Below are positions 30,780 through 42,469 of a stretch of DNA of 64,000 bases, one piece after another. The stretch comes from Phascolarctos cinereus. Lineage: Eukaryota; Chordata; Mammalia; Diprotodontia; Phascolarctidae. Made by a program: the position numbers and the translations under genes. The notes below the pieces were generated by a model. It did no database searches and was not told the origin of the DNA. It worked only from the letters and a program-made list of their open reading frames with translations. The first letter of the stretch is position 1. Each line of letters begins with the position of its first letter. Where the stretch lies: NCBI RefSeq assembly GCF_002099425.1, contig NW_018343984.1:19026501-19090500 (forward strand), written 5' to 3'.

Positions 30780-33700
30780 TTTTTAAAAAATGAATTTTAT
30801 TTCTTAAATGAAAATGTGGCTTCTCTCTCTCATGTCTTTTTGACAACTCTCATTGAGAAAGCAAAAAAGCAAAACTCTTATTACAAACATATATAGTCAA
30901 GTAAAACAAATTTCTACATTGTCGGTGTCCAAAAAAAGTCTTAGTTTTCACTGAGTCCATCACTTCTGTGTCAAAAAGTGAGTAACATGTTTAATCATGA
31001 ATCCTCTAGAATCTTGTTTGTTCATTGCATTGATCAGAGCTCTCAAACCTTTAAAAGTTGTGTGTGTCTTTATAATCTTGCTGTTATCATGTATATTATT
31101 CTCCTAGTTCTGCACGCTTTCCTTGCATCAGTTCATAAAAGTCTGTCCAGGTTGTTTTGAAATAATCTCCATTTTTTTTTTCTTTTACCGCACAATTGTA
31201 CTCTGTCACGTTTATATACCACAAGTTGGTTAGCCATTCCCCAGTCGATGGATACTCCTTCAAATTCCAGTTGTTTAGCACTGCAAAAAGAGCTGCTAAA
31301 ATACATTTCACAGGAAAGTCTTTTTCATCTTCTTTCATTTGGAGGTGAGGGGTTGTAGACCTAATAGTGGTATTACTAGGTCAAAGAGAATGCACAATTT
31401 AAAAGCTTTGGCAACACAGCTCAAAACTATTTTCTAGAATGGCTAGACAAGTTCACAGCTCCACTAACAATACATTACTTGTTTCCCCAGGGCCCTTCCA
31501 ACATTTTTCTTTTTCTTTTTTGTCAACACTGCCAATCTTATGGGCATGAACTTTAGAACTGTTTAATTTGCATTTCTCTAATTGTTAGTGATCTAAGGTG
31601 TTTTTCATGTAACAATTGAGAGCTTGGATTTCTTCTGGAGGTTGCTTGTTCATATTCTTTGACTGTTTATCAACTGGGGAATGGTTCTTATTCTTATACA
31701 TTTGAATCAGCTCCTTACAGCTTAGAAATGAGAATATTATCACTACTTTCAAATTTTCTCAATAGTTTTTGTCAGATAGTGAGTTCTTTTCCGAATTGCT
31801 GAGATCTTTGGGTTTATTGAACACTAAGTTATTGTTCTTGTTCACTTCTGTGTATTGTATACCTAATCAGTTCAACTGATCACCAAATTAGTTTTTTAAC
31901 TAACACCAAATTAGTTTGATGATTACTGATATTCTTCTTTTTAAAAATCAAGTTAGTTAATTATTTATCTCTTCCTCCTCCAAATCTCCTCCCACCAAAA
32001 AACAGCTCTCAGGTTTATTTATTAATTCACTGTTGTTGGGGGGGGGGGTTTGTTGCTGTTGTTGTTTGTTTGTCTTCACTTTGAAGTTTGTTAAACTTTG
32101 ATTTTCAGGATTTCTATTTTGGTGTTTATTTGTGACTTTTAAATTTATTAATTTTCTAGTTTTTTTTAGTCATATGCCCAATTAATTGATCATTTTTCTT
32201 CTCTTTTATTGATTAAAGTGCCTAGAAATATAAAATTTCTCCTAAGGACTTATTTTGCTTCATCCCCCAAATTTTGGCATGTTGACTTATTGCTGCCATT
32301 ATTTTTAATGAAATTACTACTTGTTTCTATGATTTATTCTTTGACCCACACATTCTTTAAGATTAAGGTATTTATTCTCCAACTGATGTTTAATAATTTC
32401 TACAGAGATCCTTTATTGAATATAGTTTTATTTCATTGTGATCAATAAAAGATGTGATTAATACTTCTGTTTTTCTGGATTCGTTTATGAGGTATTATGA
32501 CCTGATACAAGGTTGTTTTTCAAAGATGATACTCCTAGCTGAGTAATATTTATTCTTCCTATAGACATTCAATAATCTTGATCTCTATGATATCTAACTT
32601 TTCCAAAATTCTATTCATGTCCTTCACTTCTTCATTTGTTCATTTTTGACTAGTTTTAGCTACAAGTAAATTGAGGCCTCAAAGTATTATGGTTTTACTG
32701 TCTATTTCACCTTATAATTCATTTAACTTTTCTTTTAAGTATTTTGATGCTATGTCATTTCGTGTATATATGTTTAACATTGATATTAACCCATTATTTA
32801 TTATTCTTCTTAGCAAAATATAATTTCCTTTATCTCTTTTAATTAAGTCCTTTTTTTGGTTATTGTTTTGCCTGAGATCATGTTTGCTATCCTTGACTTT
32901 TAAAAAAATTTCAGCTAAAGTATAGTAGTTTTTTTTCCTTTACCACCACATTTTAACTCTTTGTGCAGCTTTCTGTTACAATTATGTTTCTTACAAACAA
33001 CATATTGTTGGATTCTGGCTTCTAATTCATTTTGTTAGCCTTTTCCATTTCATGGGTAAGTTCATCCCATTCACATTCATAATTATAATTTCTAATTTTT
33101 ATTTCTCTCCAGCCTATTCTTTAATACTTTTTCTTCTCTTGCTTCTCTTTTTACAGAAGAAGAGAGTGATAAGGGAGGAGTAAACAGTGCACAAGAGCTT
33201 GAAATTTTTCATAATCTGCTTTTCTTCTCCTTGCCTGCTTCTCCTTCCCCCACCCAGAGCCCAATAACATGTCCTTATCCTTTTTTTCTTTTCATTTAAG
33301 CCCTACTTTGAAACCCACTCTCCTTAGCTAGAGTGTCTTATGCTTAAAGTTAGTTCTTCCCCTAATCTTTCCTCCCTCTTACTTCATGATTTCCCTGTTA
33401 CCATTTCCTTCCTGTTTCCCTTTGATTAAAATGCATTTCTGTATCCAACTCAGCATTCTTTCCTCCTTTGACCATTTTAGATGAGAGTGAGGATCATGTG
33501 TTTCCTGTCTTACTGCATTTATTCCTCCTGGTTTCTATAGGCCTCTATTCGCATACCCCAATTAGGTGAGAGATAATTTTCCCTATCCTTCTTCTCCCCC
33601 ACCCCAGTATACTCTCCCTCCCTTTTCATTCTTTTAAAATAATCAAAATATAATTGAGCCACTCCTGTATTATTAGGCTCTTTCTATAACCTCAGGTCAT

Positions 33701-34565
33701 AATAAGGTTTTGTGGGGACACATCTCTTTTCCCCCTAAATTAGAATATAAACAGTTTATCCTTGTTTAGAGCTTTATGATTGCTAACTCATATTTACTTT
33801 ATATGTTTCACTTATTTTCTGCATTTAGATTTCAAAGTCTCTATGTAACTTTGGCCTTTTAAACAGGAATATGTAGAAGTCCTATATTCCATTAAAGGTC
33901 TATTTTCCCTGCCTGTAGGATATAATCAGTTTTACTGAGCAAGTTTTTCCTGGTTGTAAGTCTACACATTTTGTTTTCTAAAATACTATATTCCAAACTT
34001 TCCATTGCATTAAATGATGGCTGCTAAATCTTGTGTGATTCTGACTGTGGTTCCTCAGTACTTGCATTCTTTCTGGCTATGTGCATATTTTTTTTCTTTG
34101 TCCTGGAAACACTGTGTTTTGGTGACAATGTTCCTGGGAGGTTTTTTTTTTTCCCATTTCTTTCAGGAGGTGACTGGTGGATTCTTTTTATTTCCACTTC
34201 ACCCTCTGGTTTTAAGAGATATGAGTAGTTTTCTCTCATGATTTCTTAAACCATGATGTCCAAGTTCTTTTTTGGTCATGATCTTATGATCTCCAATGGT
34301 TCTTAAATTACCTCTCCTAAAACGGTTTTTCAGGTCAGTTAGTTGTGCTTTGAGATACCTAACTTGTCTGTATTTTTTCAAGTATCTTCACTTTGCTTTA
34401 ATACTTTTTGTTGTCTCATGGAGTCATTGGATTCTATGTAATCATTCTAAATTTCAGGGATTTTATTACTTAGGTAATGTTTTATACCTCTTTTTCCAAA
34501 CTGTTAAAACTCTTTTCTCATTTAGAAGATTTTGTTTTAGTACATTAGAGGGACATAATAATGTA
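30780..34565 (-). mobile_element. L1 element, antisense, 3.8 kb, reverse transcriptase part missing
   Basis: Read on the minus strand, the order is ORF1 (about 34560-33890), an inter-ORF spacer (33890-33130), the ORF2 endonuclease region (about 33130-32200), the ORF2 C-terminus (about 31925-31090) and a 3' UTR with the A-rich end near 30780. ORF1 is recognised by a 71-codon piece (34239-34024) with E-I-K-R-I-H-Q-S-P-P-E-R and by the D-L-K-N-R-F-R-R-G-N-L stretch upstream. The endonuclease start is recognised by N-V-N-G-M-N-L-P-M-K. The C-terminus has T-G-E-W-L-T-N-L-W-Y (31338-31096). Roughly 2 kb that should hold the reverse transcriptase is absent near 31925-32200, which holds AT-rich filler with a G run. 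Many stops: an old, dead copy. Confidence 0.85.
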
Positions 34566-34614
34566 ATATAAATATATATTGTTTTCTTTTGTTTGCTTCA
34601 AGGAAGAAACATAA

Positions 34615-34835
34615 TGTCATGTTAGCTGACACATAGCACTTAAAATGTATCAAGCATTTTACATTCATTGTGTCGTTTAATCCTCACAACACTTTATGAA
34701 GATGCTCCTTGTATTTGTGTCATGCGGAAATTGATGGTTGGAGAGATTAAATTACTTGCCTAAGATCACACAGTGGCAGAAATAGGACTTAAACCCAATT
34801 TTCTCCTGACTTTGTCAAGATTTTGCTTTCCACTC
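34615..34835 (-). repeat. MIR-type SINE, antisense
   Basis: 'tttaatcctcacaacacttt', 'acttgcctaagatcacacag' and 'aggacttaaacccaattttc'. Confidence 0.75.
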
Positions 34836-34839
34836 TAAG

Positions 34840-35045
34840 AGCTAAATGGCACAGTGAATAAACCACTGGACTAGGAGTCATAAAGACCTGAGCACAAATT
34901 CCACCCCAAACATTTACTAGCTCTTTGACCCTGGGCAAATCAGTTAACCTCTGTGTGTTTCAGTTTCCCCATATGTAAAATTAAAGTGTTGGCTATAACA
35001 GTCTCTAAGGTTCCTTTGAGTTCTAAACCTATGATCTTATGCCAT
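34840..35045 (+). repeat. MIR-type SINE
   Basis: 'ctaggagtcataaagacctg', 'ttgaccctgggcaaatcagt', 'cagtttccccatatgtaaaa' and 'ctctaaggttcctttgagtt'. Confidence 0.85.
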
Positions 35046-35079
35046 GTCATTGCTCAATTAGAAGACGGTAGATAAAAAA

Positions 35080-35250
35080 AAAATCAGGGTGGCACCATGT
35101 ATCAGAAAGAACCCAAACATTTGCTATGAATTAGTTGTATACCTGGGTAAATCACTTGCCCTCTTTGAGATACGTTTTTCTGTAAAATTCAGATATGATT
35201 GTTTCCTCTGCATGCTTCATGGAATGTTTGTGACAGTTAAATGAAATAAT
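35080..35250 (+). repeat. MIR-type SINE, diverged
   Basis: 'cctgggtaaatcacttgccc', 'ctctttgagatacg', 'gtgacagttaaatgaaataa'. Confidence 0.6.
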
Positions 35251-35329
35251 GGAGGCCAGTCACACAGAAAGAATAAGAGATAACAATTTACTCTTATATA
35301 TCTTATATCTTACTCTTACAACTTATTTA

Positions 35330-35990
35330 TATCCATGCATATGAATAGAAGGCAAAAAGGTCCCCAGCACACTGAGTGAGACCCCTGTGGCAAGTCTATG
35401 GGAGAATATGATGAACATTGCACAAGACTGGCAAACACAAATGAGTCATGACTTTCATCATTGGCATTGGAGGGAATATGCTCACATCAGTGAGATCAGA
35501 GGTTCATTGAGAGTATTGGAAAGTGCATCGCAATTCTAAGGTGTTTTAGAAATATCTTCTTTTTGTTCATAGTCTTGGTGTCACCTCTGGTGAACTTCTA
35601 TCATCTCATCAGTAATACTTGAGGTCTCAATTGTCTGTCAGTGTAATGAGGATAAAAGAGCTTGTTCCCTATGAGTTCTGAGATGAATGAAGATGCTTCA
35701 TAGGACAATACATGGAGTGTTTCAGAAGAGAGACTATGTAAATCCAATGTGTTCTCATTTTCCATTTTTAATGTGAATTGACATGAGCCATTTTAGTCTG
35801 TTAGTGCTTCCATGCTAAAATTGGACCCCTACATCCTTCAATTCCCTAAGTGAAAAGCTATTTATTGCAGTTTTCATTCTTCTTCTCCAGATAGAGATTC
35901 AACTGGCACCTATTATGTCCTTCTTTAAGAAGGATTATTTTCTGCATCAGAGAGGGTGAAAGGGAATTTCACCAATAGGAAGAATAGGAG
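35330..35990. other. Unassigned; left part resembles 9101-9240
   Basis: 'cattgcacaagactggcaaa' and 'ttggagggaatatgctcaca' recall the 9.1-kb segment. The remainder is unassigned. Confidence 0.35.
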
Positions 35991-35994
35991 TCTG

Positions 35995-36106
35995 TCCTTT
36001 CCCCTTTCCCTTTCCTCTTTCCCTTTCTCTTTCTTCCTTTCTCTCTTTTTTCCCCTTTTCCCTTTCCCCCTTTCCTTTCCCCTTTCCCTTTCTTTTTCCC
36101 TCTTCC
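35995..36106. repeat. Polypyrimidine tract, 112 nt
   Basis: Only C and T on the + strand, in CCCTTT- and CTTT-type units. Confidence 0.95.
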
Positions 36107-36129
36107 ATTTCCCATTTCCATTTCTCTCT

Positions 36130-37143
36130 CCTTTGGCAGCCATAGACTTCCAGGTTGTTGGGAGAGTGATTTGAATTCTTGTACTCCCTTAAGATAAAGA
36201 TGTCTGTGCCAGCTAAAAATCTCAGCTATCTCCTTATATTCAACTAAGAAGAAGAATCTTCATTAGCCAGGGGCCACTGGACAAGTACACTCCGTAGTGG
36301 TTTTCTATCTTTGCCTCTCACAGAGGGAGCATAGATGGTCTGTTGGTCTCACCTAATTGGAAACATTAGTCATATACTAAGGACTCTGATTAGTTGACTT
36401 CCTTTCCCCCCTTTCCCTCTCCTACCTCATTGAAAGATTACAATGCTGAGTTGGAGGTTAAAGGATTACATCTGAACCCTGAGAGTACTGACACTTCCCC
36501 CTTCTGTCTGTCATTTCCTGGAGTGGTTACTTATCTGTCAATATTTCTTCCCTTTTCTCCTCCTTTCCCTCTCCCCCCACCCCAGTCCCAGTCCTACTTG
36601 ATCTTGTCCATTTGGCACAACTGGTAGAGGCATAACAAGTGCCTTCCCATCATGCAGCATTCTGGGATACATCATGACAGAGAAATCTCAAAGCCCAGGT
36701 CAATTATAACAGAAGATGTGCACCACCTCTGCCCCAGCAATGTCTTCTGGGGATCTCTCTACTTGCTTAATACTAAGTCACCTGAAAAATGCAAGGCAAT
36801 GTGTCTCCTGCTTGCCTACCTTTTTGATTGTTTAGCAGGATACAAATAGCAAAAGATGAATGTTCCAGCTTTGGGGAGGGAGGGAAAGAGGAAGGGCCTG
36901 TGCAAGAAGAGGGAATAAAGTTGGCAGCTCCCTTCTTGTGCTGTAATTACTTTTTAATTAGAATTCATTGAATACAGATGGATTCTCCCTGCACTTCCTC
37001 CCATAGATGCTTTTTAATATTCCCATGTCAGGTATTATGAGGCAGTAGCTGGCAGTGAATTACATACAATAGCCCTGTAGCTTGTAGTGACTTATATAAA
37101 GTAACCAACTTAGCCATTTGTCTTAGATGAAAAATATTCTTGC

Positions 37144-37175
<32 letters not shown>

Positions 37176-38610
37176 GCTGGTTTGTTGATATAGTACTTGT
37201 TTACTCTCGTTCCTGCAGGAGGAAATACCATAGTTCATGTATCAAATTACTGTAACTGACTGGAGCCTTTTTATTTCAAATAATGCACTGTCATATTTTT
37301 TTTCCATGGTGATGCTGATCAATTTATGAGACTTCTCATCGTTCCCTCCCCTTGCCCTCACCAATAAATGACTTGAACCCAAACGTGGGAAGAATGAACA
37401 ATTTCCATGTTGTACAAAAAATCAGGGCTTACCACATTGTAATTGTCACTAAGTCTGAAACTGAGTGGCTATTTACAGTATTTTGATAGAAATGAGAAAG
37501 AATTTCCATTTTGTCGCTCCGGGGTCTCTCTACGTGAATTGACATCAGATGCATTTTTGAAGTCACAGTTAATAATTCTCTTTATGTTAACAGCAACCGC
37601 ACCCTTGTTGAATGTGGCATCTAAAATTAGACTTAGAGACTCCAATGAATAAACCTTAAAAAAAAAAGTGATTTATTCTAATACAATAATGACATAGATT
37701 TACAAATCTCGACTCCTCCAATGCTCCTCGTTATGGTTGTAAAATGTTTGCTGCCACTGTGGGATTTTCTAGATCATTATTTAAAAAAAGGAAAAACCCA
37801 TTTTGACAGATGAACTGGGGCCATTCTGAGCAAATCACAGAGACTTCATATAATAAGGCCTCCAAAGAGGGGAGCATAGACTTATTACTATGGCAACCCA
37901 GATCAAAACACGGTTTTAGTGGAGAGTTTCCAGTTTTACAATGCAATGATGATTGTTTATAGGACCACTGAAACCAGATTCAGCAAAGGTTTAAGAAATG
38001 AGCTGACAGGAGGAAAATCATTATAGATAAACTGGGGATACCTGGATGGGGTAGACAGGAATCTGCCCTTATTTGATCAAATACTGGAATTGATTGCTCA
38101 AGACAAGAGAAATAATGGAAGGCAATCCAAGATGACAAACAACAGTTGGAGTTTCTTTTGTGGCATCGATTTTGGACAAAGATCACTGCCATCTCCTTAT
38201 ACCTAAACTTTGGGAGCAAAGGATGGGACAGTACAAAGCACACCCCTTGCTCTGCTGTTTTGTTTTGTTATTTGAGACATGTCTATTTGTTCCTTTCTTA
38301 AAAGTTTGGAAGCTGAGACTTCATTTCTTCAATTATTCTGCTTGACAGTGAGCAGCATGAATGAACTCAAGGGCAATGCCAACTACTTCATGCTTTATGC
38401 TTTCATGTGACCATGTAAATGGAAAACTGTATTGCACTGTGTCTCAGCTCTTTTTGACATGCTGTAAAAAAAGTTTTTATTTATACAGAGAGAGAAATTA
38501 TTGCATGGTTAGCTAAATCTTTCTTATCACAGATGAGCCTAGAATATTGACGGGCAGTGACTGCACAGGTGGACCCATGCTCTATGCATGGCTGTGTTCT
38601 TGATGATTAC
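36130..38610. other. Longest repeat-poor block
   Basis: About 2.5 kb in which I recognise no interspersed repeat, only a (TG)n run at 37144-37172. No convincing exon. Short frames (65-87 codons) have no family motif. If the window has conserved non-coding DNA, this is the largest candidate. Confidence 0.5.
37144..37172. repeat. (TG)n microsatellite
   Basis: About 14 uninterrupted TG units. Confidence 0.95.
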
Positions 38611-38614
38611 ATGC

Positions 38615-38715
38615 CAGTAAAATGTAAGGGCAAGTACTGTCAACTTTTGTATTGGTATCACTAGTGCCTGGCGTATTAGAGGTGCTTAATAAATACTCAT
38701 TGACCAATTGATCAA
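38615..38715 (+). repeat. L2 3' end
   Basis: 'taaaatgtaagggcaagtac' and 'agaggtgcttaataaatact' with a short 'tgaccaattgatc' tail. Confidence 0.7.
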
Positions 38716-39011
38716 TGGGTCTGACCTCCCCATTGTTTGGGTTGGAAGATCCTCCTGAAGTAAAGGTTGGATTCGGGAATGGAACTGAACCTGACCTTTC
38801 ATTTATGTAGGGACTACTGTTGAGCAAACTCCATCTATGAATTCAGGTTGGCACCTTCTCTTCAGCTTATATCAATCAACAAGCACTTATTAAGTACCTA
38901 CAGTGTACCAAGATCTATTATAGGCACTGGGGATACAAAGAATGAAATAATCCCAACTCATAAGCAGTTCACACTCTAATGTAGAAATAACGATGATATA
39001 TAAGTTATATA

Positions 39012-39545
39012 TTGTTGTTCATCCATGACATCATAGGCGATGTCCTTCGTGAATTGGATTTAAGTGAGGCAGAGCTGCACAAAGTCATCAGCCTCACTCT
39101 GTCTTCCAGAGTCATCAGAGTCCAGCAGCAAGACAAAAGCCAAGATCACTGGCGATGGCTCAGGATGCAGTGGATGACCTTGGTGCCTTCAATATCTGAC
39201 CAAGCTCTAAGCGCACAGCACCTGCTTCTGCCACCTTCCCAACCATTGGAATAAATTGTTCTTATAGGCCAATTCCACAGGGGGAAGTTTTCATATGTTT
39301 GGGACAGATATTCCTCCTAACTTACTGATGGGTGTGATGCCAGGTGGTTACTCTCAACCTGGTTTAGCCCGACTGCCAGGATGGTTTTACTGGGGTGTGG
39401 CTGTTGCTCAGGTTACAGCTTCTTGTAACCACAAATTAGAGTTGAGTGAGAAATGGACCAGGTGGATGAGCAGCCCCAAAAAGGGCTCAGTGAGCCCTCA
39501 CACCAAAGGTGCTAGTCCTCTCTGAACACCTCATCCAATGCAGAA
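39012..39545 (+). repeat. About 530-bp marsupial interspersed repeat inserted in family X
   Basis: 'ttgttgttcatccatgacat', 'aattggatttaagtgaggca', 'ctcaacctggtttagcccga' and 'cagcttcttgtaaccacaaa' are blocks that I recognise as a recurrent marsupial repeat of unknown class. Its 80- and 76-codon frames are not gene-like. Limits are set by where family X stops and resumes. Confidence 0.55.
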
Positions 39546-39768
39546 GTATATATAGAGAATAAACATAAAGAGAATAAATACAAAGCAGTCAAATACAAGA
39601 TAGCTTGAGAGTGAGGGCAATAGCTAGTGAACGGATCAGGGAAGTTTCCATGTAGAAAGCAATGCTTGAGCCGTGTCTTGAAGATAAGGATAGAGGCAGT
39701 TGGGAAGCAGCACATTCTAGGCACCAGGGATGGCCAGTACAAACACAGTGAGATGGGAGATAGAGTAT

Positions 39769-40015
39769 CATATAACAACAATAACAATAGACAGAATCCA
39801 TTTGGTGTTTTATGATTTGCACATTGATTTATAAATGTGATCTTATTCAATCCTCACAACTCTTGGAGATAGGTGCTATTAAGGAACTGAGGCAGACAGG
39901 TTAAGTGACTTGCTCAAAGACACATAGCTAGGAAGTAGCTGATGAAAAATTTGAACTCAGGTCTTTATGACTCCAGGTGTAGTGTTTTATCCACTCTACC
40001 ACCTAGCTTCCTCTG
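39769..40015 (-). repeat. MIR-type SINE inserted in family X
   Basis: 'tcaatcctcacaactcttgg', 'ggaactgaggcagacaggtt', 'aagtgacttgctcaaagaca' and 'ttatccactctaccacctag'. Confidence 0.8.
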
Positions 40016-40320
40016 TGCCATGAGTGAGTAACAAAGAGAAGGCCAGTTTGGCTGGATCTCTGAATGTGGGAGGAGTAATACCTAATGAGGCAGGAAAGAT
40101 AGATTGGGGCCAGGTTGTATAGGATGCTCAAAAGTTTATATTAGAGTCTAGAGGCAATAAAAAGCCTTTGGGGTTTGTTAAATGGCAGAGTGACAGCCAG
40201 ATCTATGCTTAAGCAAAATCTCTTTGGAAACAGTGGTGAGGACAGACTGACATTGGGGAGAGAGTTGAGGCAGGGAGACCAATTAACCCTTGAAACTCCC
40301 CTAGAATTCTGAGAGCTTGT

Positions 40321-40527
40321 CAATGACATCAAATTCAAATAGAAATAGAGCCACTTAAATGTACATAAAGATTCCTGCAGTGGCAGGTTGACTGAGAAGA
40401 CCACATATTAACATTATCTATGTTCTATTGTATTTTTATTTATCTTATTAAATATTTCCAATTTCATTTTAATCAGGTTCAGGCCTTACTTGGGAGTGCT
40501 GTGCGGAGGCCATGTTTGACACCTTTG
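40321..40527. mobile_element. hAT-like element, 207 bp
   Basis: The ends 'caatgacatcaaa' and 'tttgacacctttg' are inverted with 9 of 13 matches. The interior 'tctatgttctattgtatttt' and 'ggttcaggccttact' matches a repeated marsupial element I know by sight. The flanking 8-mers are not clearly duplicated. Confidence 0.6.
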
Positions 40528-40544
40528 TGTTAAATACAAATGGC

Positions 40545-40660
40545 TTGCTCAAGGTCACATAAATAGCATATGTCAGAGGTGAGTCTTAAATCCATTAAAG
40601 AATTCTTCCTGGCTTGGAGGTCAGCTCTCTATCTACTCCACCATGCTGCCTCTCAAAAGT
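40545..40660 (-). repeat. MIR-type SINE head, antisense
   Basis: 'ggcttgctcaaggtcacata', 'ggcttggaggtcagctctct' and 'atctactccaccatgctgcc'. Confidence 0.75.
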
Positions 40661-40734
40661 TAGGTTAGATGCTCATAATATAGGTAACCTTTAATAGCAA
40701 TAGAGCAAATTCAGCAGCCTTGTGTAGTGCCTAG

Positions 40735-40980
40735 AGGCAGTCAGGTGATGCAGTGGATAGAGTGCTGAGCTCGGACTTAGGAAGACCTGAGTTCAAATCC
40801 AGCCTCATTCATATATTTACTAGCTATGTTTGCCTCAGTTTCCTCAACTATGAAATGGAGATAATAATAGCACCTAGCTCACAGGATTTTTGTGAAGATC
40901 AAATGAAATAATATTTATTTGTAAATTAGCATAGAGCCTGGTACATCGTAGGTGATTCATAAATGGGTATTCCCTTCCTG
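40735..40980 (+). repeat. MIR-type SINE, near full length
   Basis: 'atgcagtggatagagtgctg', 'gaagacctgagttcaaatcc', 'tttgcctcagtttcctcaac' and an L2-like end with 'catagagcctggtacatcgt'. Confidence 0.88.
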
Positions 40981-40984
40981 GATT

Positions 40985-41125
40985 CAAAAAACTCAGAAAG
41001 ACCTGGTTCCCAATATCACCTGAAAGATTTATTAGCTGTGTTACCATAGGACAGCTCTCTAATCTTCGGTTTTTTTCATCAGGAAACTGAGTATAATAAT
41101 AACTGAAGCCTACTTCATAAAATCT
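40985..41125 (+). repeat. MIR-type SINE fragment
   Basis: 'ttagctgtgttaccatagga' and 'catcaggaaactgagtataa'. Confidence 0.6.
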
Positions 41126-41129
41126 GGCC

Positions 41130-41795
41130 CCCACTCTGTTCTAAGCCCTGATCACCTGATTGCCATAGAGTACTGCTTGGTCTCCCTGCCTTGTCTGTCT
41201 CTGCACCGGTTCATCTATCACAAGTCCAATTCATCTATCCAAAAGGCAGATCTGACCATGCCATCCCCCATTCAAGAAATTCCAGTGGCTGCTGGTCACA
41301 TTTAGGATTAAAGATAAAATTCTCAGTTTGAATTTCATAACCTGATACCTTCCTATTTTTCCAGTTTTCTGACACTTTCCTGCCCTGCATATACTCTGTG
41401 AACAAATGATACTAATCTCCCTGCTGTTCCTTACCCATGAGCCTCCATTTCCTGACTCTGGCCCTTTCCACTGGCCGTCTGCCATGCCTAGAATGCTCTC
41501 TCTCCTCATCTCTGTTCCTGATTTCACTTAAGTCTCAGCTGAAGTTCCACTTTGAGCAAGAAGCTTGTCCTAGGACACCTTAATCTTACTGATTACCCTT
41601 TGAGATTATCCAAGTTTATTCAGGATGTAGCTTATTTGTACACAGTTTTTGCACGTTGTCTTCCCCATTGGGTGGTAAGCTCCTTGTGGAAAGGGATTGT
41701 TTTTTGCCTTCCTTTGTATCCCTATCACTTAGAACAGTGCCTGGCACATAGTAGGTGCTTAATAAGTGCTAATTGACTAGCTGATTGGTATCTGT
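41130..41795 (+). mobile_element. L2 3' region with complete 3' end
   Basis: 'attccagtggctgctggtca', 'tctgccatgcctagaatgct', 'aagtctcagctgaagttcca', 'ggtggtaagctccttgtgga' and 'catagtaggtgcttaataag' follow the L2 3' UTR in order. Confidence 0.88.
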
Positions 41796-41999
41796 GAGCT
41801 AGGAGACAATTTATAGAAAGTTTTTTTTTTAACTTTAAGCCACTACATGCCAGTGCTAATGATGGTAATGAGGATGATCAAATTGTCATAGCCAGGGTTC
41901 TATCCAACAAACCAATACCTTATGGGTGAAACAGGAATTGCATTTACAATTAACTGGCACAAATAAAATATGGCTTCCAAGTCATTCTGATAACATTTG
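41796..41999. other. Unassigned
   Basis: Only a T run and AT-rich sequence are seen. Confidence 0.4.
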
Positions 42000-42430
42000 G
42001 TCTGTAGAATTTTAAAGCAGGGAGGGACTTCAGGGACCATCTGGCTCAACCTATTGTTGTTGTTCAGTTGTATCCAACTCTCTGTGATCATAGCACACCA
42101 ACACTGTCCGTGGGGTTTTCTTGGCAAAGAGACTGGAGTGATTTGCCATTTCCTTCTCTGGTGAATTAAGGCAAAAGGAGGTTAACTGACTTGCCCAGGA
42201 TCACACAGCTAGTAAGTGTCTGAGAGCAGATTTGAACTTAGGCCTTCCTGACTCTAGGCTCAGCACTCTATGTCCTGAGCCACCTAGCCTCCACCAGCTC
42301 AACCCATAACTGATCAAAAATCCTCTCTGCAACATTCCTAACAAGCCATCAACCAGCACCTCCCCCCCCCCAACACCCCAAGACTTCACTGGAGAGTGAA
42401 GGAGAGCTCACTGCCTCCTGGAAAGCTCAT
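42000..42430 (-). repeat. L3/CR1 fragment split by a SINE
   Basis: 'gagggacttcagggaccatc' on the left and 'gagctcactgcctcctggaa' on the right are L3/CR1 blocks. The SINE sits between. Confidence 0.65.
42052..42290 (-). repeat. Marsupial long-tailed SINE, antisense
   Basis: 'ttgttgttcagttgtatcca', 'ggggttttcttggcaaagag', 'gagtgatttgccatttcctt', 'gatcacacagctagtaagtg' and a head ending in 'gagccacctagcc'. The flanks 'ggctcaacct' and 'agctcaaccc' look like its target duplication. Confidence 0.85.
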
Positions 42431-42469
42431 TCTAGCCTGAACCTGCTTTACTTGTACTTATTTACATTA

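Larger units (their letters stand above)
38870..40300 (+). repeat. Family X, long copy split twice
   Basis: X pieces occupy 38870-39008 ('aagcacttattaagtaccta', 'aggcactggggatacaaag'), 39546-39768 ('gagccgtgtcttgaagataa', 'gcagcacattctaggcacca') and 40016-40300 ('aaggccagtttggctggatc', 'gaggcagggagaccaattaa'). The gaps are filled by an inserted repeat at 39012-39545 and an antisense MIR at 39769-40015. Confidence 0.7.

Noticed and set aside
30921-30945. Third mariner-like end ('cggtgtcc', 'aagtcttag')
   Set aside because: It lies within the 3' UTR of the antisense L1, has no opposing arm and no TA duplication.
39012-39545. Endogenous retroviral LTR
   Set aside because: Length would fit, but I see no clear terminal TG/CA, no primer-binding or polypurine site beside it and no retroviral gene, so it is left as an unclassified repeat.
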